Positions 34,474-41,589 of a DNA stretch of 59,681 nucleotides are shown here, piece by piece. Location: assembly GCF_030646845.1 (NCBI RefSeq), contig NZ_JAUSLE010000074.1, positions 1 to 59,681 of the forward strand, written 5' to 3'. How positions within the stretch are numbered: the first letter of the stretch is position 1; each line of letters starts with the position of its first letter. Both the position numbers and the translations under genes were made by a program. Below the pieces are notes generated by a model. It worked only from the letters and a program-made list of their open reading frames with translations. It did no database searches and was not told the origin of the DNA. The DNA is from Rhodoferax sp. Its GTDB lineage: Bacteria > Pseudomonadota > Gammaproteobacteria > Burkholderiales > Burkholderiaceae_C.

Positions 34474-36461
34474 AACTCGTCAAACCTATCGTCCGACTGA
34501 CCGCATTGACGGTCATGCTCATTCTGACCGGCTGCGCTACAAACCCGGCACTCAAGGAAAGCCGTCAACTGCTGGCCGAGGGCCGTACGGATGACAGCGT
34601 GCTGCGTCTGGAGACGGCCATTCGCGACTATCCCGATGATCACGAATTGCGCGCCCAGTATTTCCGCCAGCGCGACCTTGCAGTGGGGCAGTTGCTGGGG
34701 GCGGCCGAGGCGGAGCTGGCGGCGCGGCACTTTGATGCGGCAGAAACCATCTACCGGCGCGTGCAGAAACTTGATGCCAACAATCCGCGCGTGCGCGATG
34801 GCCTCGCCGCGATGGTGACGCTGCGGCGGCATGAGACGCTTATGCGCGAGGCTGAGGCGCTGCATGGGAAGGGCGACGACGTCGCGACGGAGCGCATTTT
34901 GCGTGCCGTGTTGGCTGAGAGCCCGGCACACGGCGATGCGCGCAGGCTGATGCAAAAGCTGCGCGAACAGGTGGCGCGCTCTGAGGCGCCAGCGCAGGCG
35001 CTCAAGTCGACTTTCAACAAGCCCATCACGCTGGAGTTTCGCGATACGCCCTTGAAGACTGTATTTGAAGTGATCTCGCGCAGCTCCGGCCTGAACTTCG
35101 TCTTCGACAAGGACGTCAAGGCCGATACAAAGGTGACGATCTTCGTGCGCAACACCGGCATTGACGAAGTGGTGAGGCTGATCCTGGCGACGAACCAGCT
35201 CGAGCGCAAAGTGCTCAACGAAAACTCGGTGCTGATCTACCCGAACACGCCGGCAAAAGCCAAGGACTACCAGGAGTTGGTGACGCGCAGTTTCTATCTG
35301 GCCAATGCGGACGTAAAGCAGGCGCAGGCACTGATCAGGTCGCTGGTGAAGACCAAGGACATTTTTGCCGACGAGAAGCTGAATCTGTTGGTGATCAAGG
35401 ACACGCCGGCTGCAGTGCGCCTGGCTGAACGTCTGCTGGAGTCACTGGACATGGCCGAGCCGGAAGTGATGCTGGACGTGGAAGTGCTTGAGATGACCCG
35501 CAGCAAACTGCAGGAGCTGGGCTTGCGCTTCCCCGACCAGATCGGCTACGGGCTGCTGCAGCCGACCACCAGTTCGACCATCATCAATAACGGCGTCACC
35601 CAGACCAACACCACCCTGGGCGGTACGCTGGCATCCGGCTTCGTGGATCTGCGCAACACCGGGGGCATGACCTCTTTCGTTTCCAACCCGGCGCTGATGC
35701 TCAATCTGAAGAGCCAGGCCGGCGACGGCAATCTGCTCGCCAACCCGCGCATCCGGGTGAAGAACCGCGAGAAGGCGAAGATTCACATCGGTGACAAGGT
35801 GCCGGTGTTCACCACCACGTCCACCGCCAATGTCGGCGTGGCTGCCTCAGTGTCGTATCTGGACGTGGGCCTCAAGCTCGACGTCGAGCCCAACGTCTAT
35901 CTGGATGACGATGTGTCCATCAAGATAGGGCTTGAGGTGAGCAGCATCGTCAAGGAGGTTCCCGGCCCGGCCAATTCGCTGGCTTACCAGATCGGCACGC
36001 GCAGTGCGTCTACCGTGCTGCGGTTGAAGAACGGCGAAACCCAGGTGTTGGCCGGGCTCATCAGCGATGAGGAGCGCAGCAGTGCCAATCGCTTGCCCGG
36101 GTTGGGCGAGATTCCGCTAATTGGCCGGCTCTTCTCCAGCCAGATGGACAACAGCAGCAAGACCGAGATCGTCTTGCTGATCACGCCCCGCATCGTGCGC
36201 AATCTGACGCGGCCGCAGGATATTTCGGCCACCACGCCGGCTGGTTCCGAGTCGGCGGTAGGGGCACCGGCCCTGCAGGTGAAGAAGGCAGAGCTGCGTG
36301 GGTTGTCGCTCTCGTCCAGGCCAGCGGGCGGACCGCGCCCCGTGGCTGAGCCCGAGCCGCAGGATCCACCCGTGGCTCCTGTGACACCTGCCGAGCAAGC
36401 GCAGGTGCCCGCTGTGCCGCCAGCCCCCGCCCCCGTGACGCCGGAAAAAGCGACGCCATGA
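34470..36461 (+). CDS. gspD: Type II secretion secretin GspD (lipoprotein)
   Basis: 663-residue outer-membrane secretin. A signal peptide with lipobox LTGC (Cys about 22) is followed by an unusual N-terminal helical/TPR-like region (about 25-170; LETAIRDYPDDHELRAQYF), an STN/N0-like domain (KPITLEFRDTPLKTVFEVIS), a NolW/N1 repeat (FYLANADVKQAQALIRSL) and the secretin barrel (about 320-590), with VLAGLISDEERSSANRLPGLGEIPLIGRLF. A Pro-rich tail of about 60 residues (PVAEPEPQDPPVAPVTP) ends the protein. The start is TTG with GGAAG 7 bases upstream. The TPR-like N-terminus resembles MshL/type IVb secretins more than classical GspD. Confidence 0.92.
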   Translation: MKLVKPIVRLTALTVMLILTGCATNPALKESRQLLAEGRTDDSVLRLETAIRDYPDDHELRAQYFRQRDLAVGQLLGAAEAELAARHFDAAETIYRRVQKLDANNPRVRDGLAAMVTLRRHETLMREAEALHGKGDDVATERILRAVLAESPAHGDARRLMQKLREQVARSEAPAQALKSTFNKPITLEFRDTPLKTVFEVISRSSGLNFVFDKDVKADTKVTIFVRNTGIDEVVRLILATNQLERKVLNENSVLIYPNTPAKAKDYQELVTRSFYLANADVKQAQALIRSLVKTKDIFADEKLNLLVIKDTPAAVRLAERLLESLDMAEPEVMLDVEVLEMTRSKLQELGLRFPDQIGYGLLQPTTSSTIINNGVTQTNTTLGGTLASGFVDLRNTGGMTSFVSNPALMLNLKSQAGDGNLLANPRIRVKNREKAKIHIGDKVPVFTTTSTANVGVAASVSYLDVGLKLDVEPNVYLDDDVSIKIGLEVSSIVKEVPGPANSLAYQIGTRSASTVLRLKNGETQVLAGLISDEERSSANRLPGLGEIPLIGRLFSSQMDNSSKTEIVLLITPRIVRNLTRPQDISATTPAGSESAVGAPALQVKKAELRGLSLSSRPAGGPRPVAEPEPQDPPVAPVTPAEQAQVPAVPPAPAPVTPEKATP

Positions 36462-36934
36462 AGCGGCGCGCCTCCGGGTTCACACTGATCGAACTGGTGG
36501 TGACGGTCGCCATCGTGGGCATTCTTGCCTCGATCGCCGTGCCACTGGGGGAGATCAGCGTACAAAGGGCGAAGGAGCAGGAGTTGCGCAGCGCGCTGAG
36601 GCAAATCCGCGAGGCGCTTGACACCTACAAACGGACGGCGGAAGAGGGCCGCATATCGCGTCGCGCTGACGGCTCGGGTTATCCGCGCTCGCTGGACGAG
36701 TTGGCCGGTGGCGTCGAAGACGCGAAGAATGCGGTCCAGTCAAAAATCTTCTTCCTGCGCCGCCTGCCGCGCGATCCCTTCCATCCGGACTCCACCGTGC
36801 CAGCGGCCGACACCTGGGGCAAGCGAGCCTACGCCAGCCCGCCCGACGCGCCGTCCGAGGGCGAGGACGTGTTTGATGTGTACTCGCGCTCCGAGCGGGT
36901 CGGCCTGAACGGCATTGCCTACCGTGAGTGGTGA
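36458..36934 (+). CDS. Type II secretion pseudopilin (first minor, GspG/H-like)
   Basis: 158-residue prepilin-like protein with a consensus processing site (RRASGFTLIELVVTVAIVGILASIAVP), Glu at +5, followed by a helix rich in charged residues (RAKEQELRSALRQIREALDTYKR) and a GspG-like globular part with YPRSLDELAGG, RRLPRDPFHP and DVYSRSERVGLNGIAYREW. It overlaps the secretin stop (ATGA) and is followed directly by a second pseudopilin gene of similar architecture. The exact minor-pilin class cannot be settled from sequence alone. Confidence 0.85.
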   Translation: MKRRASGFTLIELVVTVAIVGILASIAVPLGEISVQRAKEQELRSALRQIREALDTYKRTAEEGRISRRADGSGYPRSLDELAGGVEDAKNAVQSKIFFLRRLPRDPFHPDSTVPAADTWGKRAYASPPDAPSEGEDVFDVYSRSERVGLNGIAYREW

Positions 36935-36935
36935 C

Positions 36936-37292
36936 ATGCGCCGCGGCTTTACGCTGATTGAATTGCTGGTGGTGATGGCGATCATCGCCACGCTGCTCAG
37001 CATCGCCACGCCCCGTTACTTTGCGCATCTGGACCGTGCACGCGAAGCCGCGCTGCGGGAAACCTTGTCCGTCGTGCGCGATTCGATCGACAAGTTTCAC
37101 GCCGACACCGGCCGCTATCCCGCCGAACTGGACGAACTGGTCACGAAGCGCTACCTGCGCCGGTTGCCTGTAGACCCCGTCAGCGAAAGCGCGGAGACCT
37201 GGGTCATCGTGCCGCCGCCGAACGAGGTGACGGGCGTGTGGGACGTCAAGAGCGGTGCCGGTGGCGAGGAGAGACCGTATGCGCAATGGTGA
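36936..37292 (+). CDS. Type II secretion pseudopilin (second minor)
   Basis: 118-residue prepilin-like protein: short leader MRRG, then FTLIELLVVMAIIATLLSIA with Glu5, then helix RAREAALRETLSVVRDSIDKF and HADTGRYPAELDELVTKRYLRRLPVDP, ending VKSGAGGEERPYAQW. This is a GspG-like core shortened at the C-terminus. The ATG at 36936 lies just past the previous stop; an in-frame GTG at 36924 is possible. The 3' end overlaps the next gene by 14 bases. Confidence 0.85.
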   Translation: MRRGFTLIELLVVMAIIATLLSIATPRYFAHLDRAREAALRETLSVVRDSIDKFHADTGRYPAELDELVTKRYLRRLPVDPVSESAETWVIVPPPNEVTGVWDVKSGAGGEERPYAQW

Positions 37293-37770
37293 CGCCCGGC
37301 GCCCGAGCCCACGGGGTCAGCGCGGGTTCGGCTATCTCCTGGTGCTGTTCGCGCTGGCTGCCATGGGGCTTCTGCTGGCCGGTGCGGGCCAGGTCTGGCA
37401 CACCAGTTCACAGCGCGAGAAGGAAGCTGAACTCCTGTTCATCGGCAACCAGTTTCGCCAGGCGATCGCCTCCTATTATTTACAGACGCCCAACGCGGCC
37501 AGGCAGTACCCGGTGAAGCTGGAGGACCTGCTTGAGGACAATCGTTTTCCCATGGTACGCCGCCACCTGCGCCAGCTCTATCGCGATCCGATGACCGGCA
37601 GCGCGGAATGGGGGCTGGTGAAGGCGGGCGACCGCATCGTCGGCGTGCACAGTCTCTCCAGTGCCACGCCACTCAAGACCGCCTTTGCGGGACGCGATGC
37701 AGCGTTTTCCGGAGCCGCGCGCTACGACCAGTGGGTATTCAGCCAGGATGCGGTCGGGAGTGCCCCGTGA
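37279..37770 (+). CDS. Atypical type II secretion pseudopilin without Glu5
   Basis: 163-residue protein with a basic leader of about 16 residues, then the prepilin-like hydrophobic start RGFGYLLVLFALAAMGLLLAGAG. Position 5 after the Gly-Phe processing site is not glutamate, unlike the other three pseudopilins here; GspK-type tip subunits also lack it. The body has QREKEAELLFIGNQFRQAIASYY, YPVKLEDLLEDNRFP, RHLRQLYRDPMTG and a C-terminal DQWVFSQ, a pattern seen in T2SS proteins encoded near PEP-CTERM loci. Start ATG at 37279 with GGAGAG 5 bases upstream. The stop overlaps the regulator start (GTGA). Confidence 0.78.
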   Translation: MRNGDARRPSPRGQRGFGYLLVLFALAAMGLLLAGAGQVWHTSSQREKEAELLFIGNQFRQAIASYYLQTPNAARQYPVKLEDLLEDNRFPMVRRHLRQLYRDPMTGSAEWGLVKAGDRIVGVHSLSSATPLKTAFAGRDAAFSGAARYDQWVFSQDAVGSAP

Positions 37771-38546
37771 AGAAGTTCGTTCGCCTGAACAGCCATGACC
37801 TGGAACATCTGATCGTCACGCTTGAGACATCGCTGACCATCAACAATCGCTCCCAGTTTTTCCTCTGGGCCCAGGGTGCCCTGCAAGGCTTCATCCCCCA
37901 TGAGACATTGCTGTGCGCCTATGGGGACATCGCGCGGATGCGCTTCAAGTACGAGACTTTCTGCCGCGGCCCGCTCAATGCGCAGGCCGATCGCGAAGTC
38001 GGCGATCCGGTGAACGGGCTGCTGCCGCGCATCATTGACGACTGGTTGCGCGGCGGCAGCGTGCCGCGCTTGCTCAGTCCGGCTGGCGAGGGTCAGGTCG
38101 GGCGGCGACAGCTTCTCTCCGACCTGAAACGCTGTAACTTCGGCGATGTGGCGGCCCACGGCGCCAAGGAAGTGCAGGGCGAGTTTGGCAGCTTCTTCGC
38201 ATTTGTCCGTTTGCCAAAGCCACCTTGCATGCGCGAGGCCTACCTGCTGGAGCTGCTCATGCCCTACCTGCACATGGCGTTGCACCGCATGCTGGCGAAT
38301 GAGAGTGGCGGCAAAACCGACGAAGCGGCCGCCGTGGCCCTGCTCTCCAGGCGCGAAATCCAGGTGCTGCACTGGGTCAAGAACGGCAAGACCAATCAGG
38401 AAATCGGGCAGATTCTCGACATCAGCCCGCCCACCGTCAAGAACCACCTGCAGAACATCATGCGCAAGCTAAACGTCACCAACCGCGCCCAAGCGGTTGG
38501 CAAAGGCGCCACGCTGCGCTTGCTTGCCCCCGGCGAATCGGCCTGA
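37767..38546 (+). CDS. epsA: EpsA-type LuxR-family transcriptional regulator
   Basis: 259-residue regulator. The N-terminal about 185 residues form a sensor-like domain (LEHLIVTLETSLTINNRSQFF, then FIPHETLLCAYGDI) typical of the XrtB/PEP-CTERM-associated EpsA family. The C-terminal GerE/LuxR helix-turn-helix has LLSRREIQVLHWVKNGKTNQEI and PTVKNHLQNIMRKLNV. EpsA in Methylobacillus is encoded at its eps locus; here it is translationally coupled (GTGA) to the last pseudopilin gene of the T2SS operon. That ties control of secretion to the EPS/PEP-CTERM system. Targets are unknown; the dyad before epsB is a candidate. Confidence 0.87.
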   Translation: MKKFVRLNSHDLEHLIVTLETSLTINNRSQFFLWAQGALQGFIPHETLLCAYGDIARMRFKYETFCRGPLNAQADREVGDPVNGLLPRIIDDWLRGGSVPRLLSPAGEGQVGRRQLLSDLKRCNFGDVAAHGAKEVQGEFGSFFAFVRLPKPPCMREAYLLELLMPYLHMALHRMLANESGGKTDEAAAVALLSRREIQVLHWVKNGKTNQEIGQILDISPPTVKNHLQNIMRKLNVTNRAQAVGKGATLRLLAPGESA

Positions 38547-38816
38547 TCCGGGCGTCGTCGTTCCTCTGGTCCAGGCGCTATAGGTTTTATAGCTGAAAGC
38601 GCTTATTGGACGGGGGCTAAGGCCTGTTTTGTTCAAGAAGTCGGTGAGTTGACGTCATTGCCGATGGCTGAACGGACTAGAAAAACGTTTCAAAGTTCAA
38701 CACGTGCTGTAACACCCGCAAATTAAATTAGTTCCCAGGCAACAGAAATTCTTTTGTGTTGTCGCAACCCGAAAGCATCGTTCCCTTTATTTGCCAACTT
38801 ATCAGGATCAACACAT
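38547..38816. other. 270-base intergenic leader before the PEP-CTERM gene
   Basis: The first part holds the dispersed repeat (38571-38634). The rest (38635-38816) is more AT-rich than the flanking genes and presumably carries the promoter for the PEP-CTERM gene. I see a CACGTG palindrome within AACACGTGCTGTAACAC and an AGGA 9 bases before the ATG at 38817, but no convincing sigma-70 or sigma-54 promoter. Confidence 0.5.
38571..38634 (+). repeat. Dispersed intergenic repeat, Comamonadaceae type (copy B)
   Basis: It reads GCTATAGGTTTTATAGCTG, then AAGCGCTTATTGGACGGGGG, then CTAAGGCCTGTTTT. The palindromic part GCTATA/TATAGC and the following T-rich end could also stop transcription from the T2SS-epsA operon. 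It shares the ordered blocks GCTAT, AGCTG, CGC and ACGGGGGCTA with copy A at 1281-1340. Confidence 0.6.
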
Positions 38817-39821
38817 ATGAAACTCAAACTTATCGCATTGGCCGCCGTTCTTGCTGCCTCCGGCCTGGCCAACGCTGGTGTCGATTCCGGCGCCGCTTCT
38901 GGCGACGGCACCTTCCTGGCCTCTGTGGCCTACGGCAACGCCGCTGCCGGCTCTTCGGCTTCTTTTGACCTGGGCCTTTCCTTTTCGCAAGTGGCCACCT
39001 GGCAAGCCGACATCAACACCACCCTGGCTGGTGGTGCCACCGAGTGGTACCGCTCGTGGAATCTCAGCACCGGCGTCTACAGCGGCACGGGCTTGACCGC
39101 TGCCGCCGTGGGCACCTATAGCTCCATCCTGGCCGACTTCAACGCCGCCGCTGCCACTGCGGGCGCCACCAGCACGGCACAACTGCAGGTGATGGCTCTT
39201 GACGGCCTCGGCACCACAGTGGGCTCGCGTGGCATCTATGCCTCCGGCAACGCCATCCACGCCACCACCGGTGCCGCTCTGGCAGTGGCCGCGTCGACCA
39301 ACACGGTTAACAACGGTCTCGCAGGAGGTTCGACGGTGGTTGGCTTTTTCAACAACGTGAACGTGAGCGGTACGCACGCCACCGACGTCAATGGCGCCCA
39401 TCTGGCCAGCGCTGGCAGTGCCGCCTATTTTAACAACGGCTCGGGGATGGAGAAGGTTGCGAACACCGGCATGTTCGACACCAACGGTCAGTACAACGGC
39501 CAGTACGCCGCCGGCAGCACCACCTTCGCGGGGCAGCAGCAGGGCGTGGCTTTCTTCAACCAGGTCTCCAGCAGCTTGACCGGCTCCGCCAAGGCCAAAC
39601 TGACGGCCATCGGCTACGACATTGATATGGACGGCGTGATCGAGTTTGACAACAACGGTGCCTCCTTGGGTGGCACTGAGTACGGCCTGTGGACCCTGCA
39701 GGGCGATGTGCTCAAGTTCTCTGTGACAGCTGTGCCGGAACCCGAGAGCTACGCCATGCTGCTGGCCGGTCTGGGCCTGATGGGTGCCATCGCCCGCCGC
39801 CGTAACAACAAGGGCGCCTGA
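38817..39821 (+). CDS. PEP-CTERM sorting-domain protein (334 aa)
   Basis: Secreted protein with a signal peptide (LKLIALAAVLAASGLANA) and a low-complexity body very rich in Ala, Gly, Ser, Thr and Asn (for example AAAATAGATSTAQLQVM). The C-terminus has the PEP-CTERM signal VPEPESYAMLLAGLGLMGAIA plus the basic tail RRRNNKGA, nearly identical in form to that of the protein at 24826-25437. It is a predicted XrtB substrate and possible EPS-matrix or surface protein. ATG at 38817 has AGGA 9 bases upstream. The next gene lies 113 bases downstream on the same strand and may be co-transcribed. Confidence 0.92.
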   Translation: MKLKLIALAAVLAASGLANAGVDSGAASGDGTFLASVAYGNAAAGSSASFDLGLSFSQVATWQADINTTLAGGATEWYRSWNLSTGVYSGTGLTAAAVGTYSSILADFNAAAATAGATSTAQLQVMALDGLGTTVGSRGIYASGNAIHATTGAALAVAASTNTVNNGLAGGSTVVGFFNNVNVSGTHATDVNGAHLASAGSAAYFNNGSGMEKVANTGMFDTNGQYNGQYAAGSTTFAGQQQGVAFFNQVSSSLTGSAKAKLTAIGYDIDMDGVIEFDNNGASLGGTEYGLWTLQGDVLKFSVTAVPEPESYAMLLAGLGLMGAIARRRNNKGA

Positions 39822-39934
39822 ATCGCGCTTGCCTGAAGTTTCCGAGTTTCCGGGAGGGCTGGTCGCCATCGGGCGCTTGGCCTTCCTCTCCCCCTGTTTT
39901 CGTCTATCCAACTTTTAACCTATTGGACTCCATC

Positions 39935-41410
39935 ATGAAAATCCGTTCCATTTCACTGGCCGCAGCCTTGGTCTGTGTGGCTTCTTCTTCATTCGCTTTG
40001 ACCCCTGCCCAGATTGACGCTGCCACCGTGCAGTTGTGGATCAACGGTGCCACCGCCCCCACCGCCTCGGTGTACGGCGGGATCCGCAAGATGTGCGTAG
40101 ACGCTGACAGCAACGGCAGTCCTGATGACCTGCACGTGTACCTGGAAAAGACCGTGACCACCGCTGCCGATGCTGCCCCGGGCAAGAGCGCCGCTGGCAA
40201 ATTCGCTGCTTATGCCTGCACCATGGGCCCCGCAGCCGGTGGCGACCTGGACGGCAAGAAGACAGTCGTTTACCACACCTTCGACGTGGGCTCTTTCGAA
40301 GCCTACACGCCCCACCTGTTCCTGGCCGGTGAGGCGAACCCCAGCGTGAGCGGCTCGGTCAAGCGCCTGAAGAACATTGCTGCCACTACCGGCAACACCT
40401 GCGCCTTGACCGCATTTGCCACGCAAGATCCCACCTACCTTGCTTGCGGCAGCTTGTCTGTCACCGTGGCGCCGAACGCCAGCGTGAACGCAGTGCCCAC
40501 CCTGCCCGTGGGCGGCGTGTCGGACACGGAATACACCTTGAACCAGCTCAACCTGGGTGTGATCGCCAACCTGGCCGACATCGGCAGCGAAGTGTCCACC
40601 AACGTGGCCCAGGGCTTTGGCCTGGCCGTGAGCTACCCGCTGTACGTGGCCATGCAGCAGTCCCAGGGCCTCATCGTCGGCGCCGCCTGCGCCGCCACCG
40701 GCTCCGGTGCTGCCATCACTGCGGTGAACACCACCCCGGCCTGCCAGCCCAACGTGAGCCGTCAGAAGTACACCTCGCTGGTGGGTGGTAACGCTGGTGA
40801 CAAAGACGCAGGCCTGCTGGCCAGCACGCTGGCCGGCTCTGCGCTGCAGGTCGAGCGCCGTGTCGGCACTTCGGGTACGCAGTCGTCTTCCAACGCCTTC
40901 TTCCTGAACGCTCCTTGCGCGACGGGTCTGGCGGCCGGTGCGCTGACGCCTGACGGCACCAACGTGGTGGGTTCCACCGCGTACCCGAAAGTGACCATCC
41001 GTTCCAACAACGGTTCGGGCGACGTCAAGACCAACATCACCGCTGCTTCCAATGCGAATGCTTACGCCATCGGCGTGCTGTCGCTGGAAAACGCACCCGC
41101 CGGCACCGAGAAGTTTGCTTTCACCAAGCTGAACGGCGTGTCGCCCACGGCTGACGCCAAGCAGCGCCAGACCGCCATCGACGGCGACTACGAGTTCTGG
41201 TACGAGCTGGTGGCCTTCACCGCTGCCACTGCACCGGCCGAAGGCGCTGGCCTGATGACCGGCCTTGCCACGGTGTTGAGCGACCCGAGCGTGACCGACC
41301 TGCGCGGCCTGTTCGCCACCCCGTTGTCTGGTTTCGACAACGCCACCTTCCCGAACCAAGTGTCCAAGGGCTACAAGGGCGGCAACGCTTGCGCGGTGTC
41401 GATCCAGTAA
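39935..41410 (+). CDS. Unknown secreted protein with eight cysteines
   Basis: 491-residue exported protein of unrecognised function. The signal peptide is MKIRSISLAAALVCVASSSFA. The mature part starts LTPAQIDAATVQLWINGATAPTASVYGG and contains eight cysteines, consistent with disulfides outside the cytosol. It has no PEP-CTERM signal, lipobox or evident membrane segment; it ends GGNACAVSIQ. Some strands (ATVQLWINGATAP) are vaguely reminiscent of periplasmic binding proteins, but I would not assign that. It lies between a PEP-CTERM gene and a two-partner secretion pair and is closed by two strong hairpins, so it is likely the last gene of its unit. Confidence 0.85.
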   Translation: MKIRSISLAAALVCVASSSFALTPAQIDAATVQLWINGATAPTASVYGGIRKMCVDADSNGSPDDLHVYLEKTVTTAADAAPGKSAAGKFAAYACTMGPAAGGDLDGKKTVVYHTFDVGSFEAYTPHLFLAGEANPSVSGSVKRLKNIAATTGNTCALTAFATQDPTYLACGSLSVTVAPNASVNAVPTLPVGGVSDTEYTLNQLNLGVIANLADIGSEVSTNVAQGFGLAVSYPLYVAMQQSQGLIVGAACAATGSGAAITAVNTTPACQPNVSRQKYTSLVGGNAGDKDAGLLASTLAGSALQVERRVGTSGTQSSSNAFFLNAPCATGLAAGALTPDGTNVVGSTAYPKVTIRSNNGSGDVKTNITAASNANAYAIGVLSLENAPAGTEKFAFTKLNGVSPTADAKQRQTAIDGDYEFWYELVAFTAATAPAEGAGLMTGLATVLSDPSVTDLRGLFATPLSGFDNATFPNQVSKGYKGGNACAVSIQ

Positions 41411-41423
41411 TCCGACGACCTGA

Positions 41424-41464
41424 CCAGCACTTGGGCGTGCTACGCGCCCGGGTGCTGGTTTCTT
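41424..41464 (+). terminator. Hairpin terminator after the eight-cysteine protein gene
   Basis: CCAGCAC (41424-41430) pairs with the end of GGTGCTGG (41451-41458); an inner stem GGGCG/CGCCC extends it. TTTCTT follows. It starts 13 bases past the stop codon. Confidence 0.75.
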
Positions 41465-41476
41465 GGACCGGTGTCC

Positions 41477-41500
41477 GGGACAGCCAGAGATGGCTGTCCC
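41477..41500 (+). terminator. Second hairpin of a tandem terminator
   Basis: Perfect 10-base arms GGGACAGCCA (41477-41486) and TGGCTGTCCC (41491-41500) around a GAGA loop. It is followed by GATCCTGTTTTGTG. Together with the preceding hairpin it should isolate the following two-partner secretion unit from upstream transcription. Confidence 0.7.
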
Positions 41501-41589
41501 GATCCTGTTTTGTGAACCCCGATTCTTTTCACAGGCGTTTCATGTTGTTGTGCTCTTCTGACCCGTCGCAAGAACGACTCTCCGTACCT

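Noticed and set aside
38647..38680. Sigma-70 promoter TTGACG upstream of the PEP-CTERM gene
   Set aside because: At the right 16-18 base distance there is no acceptable -10 hexamer.
39845..39905. Rho-independent terminator after the 334-aa PEP-CTERM gene
   Set aside because: GGAGGGC and GCCTTCC can pair but with a long loop and only a weak TTTT further on; not convincing.
39989..41359. 456-codon minus-strand frame opposite the eight-cysteine protein gene
   Set aside because: Gly/His/Arg/Val-rich translation without a signal peptide or domain; the plus frame has a signal peptide and a terminator after its stop.
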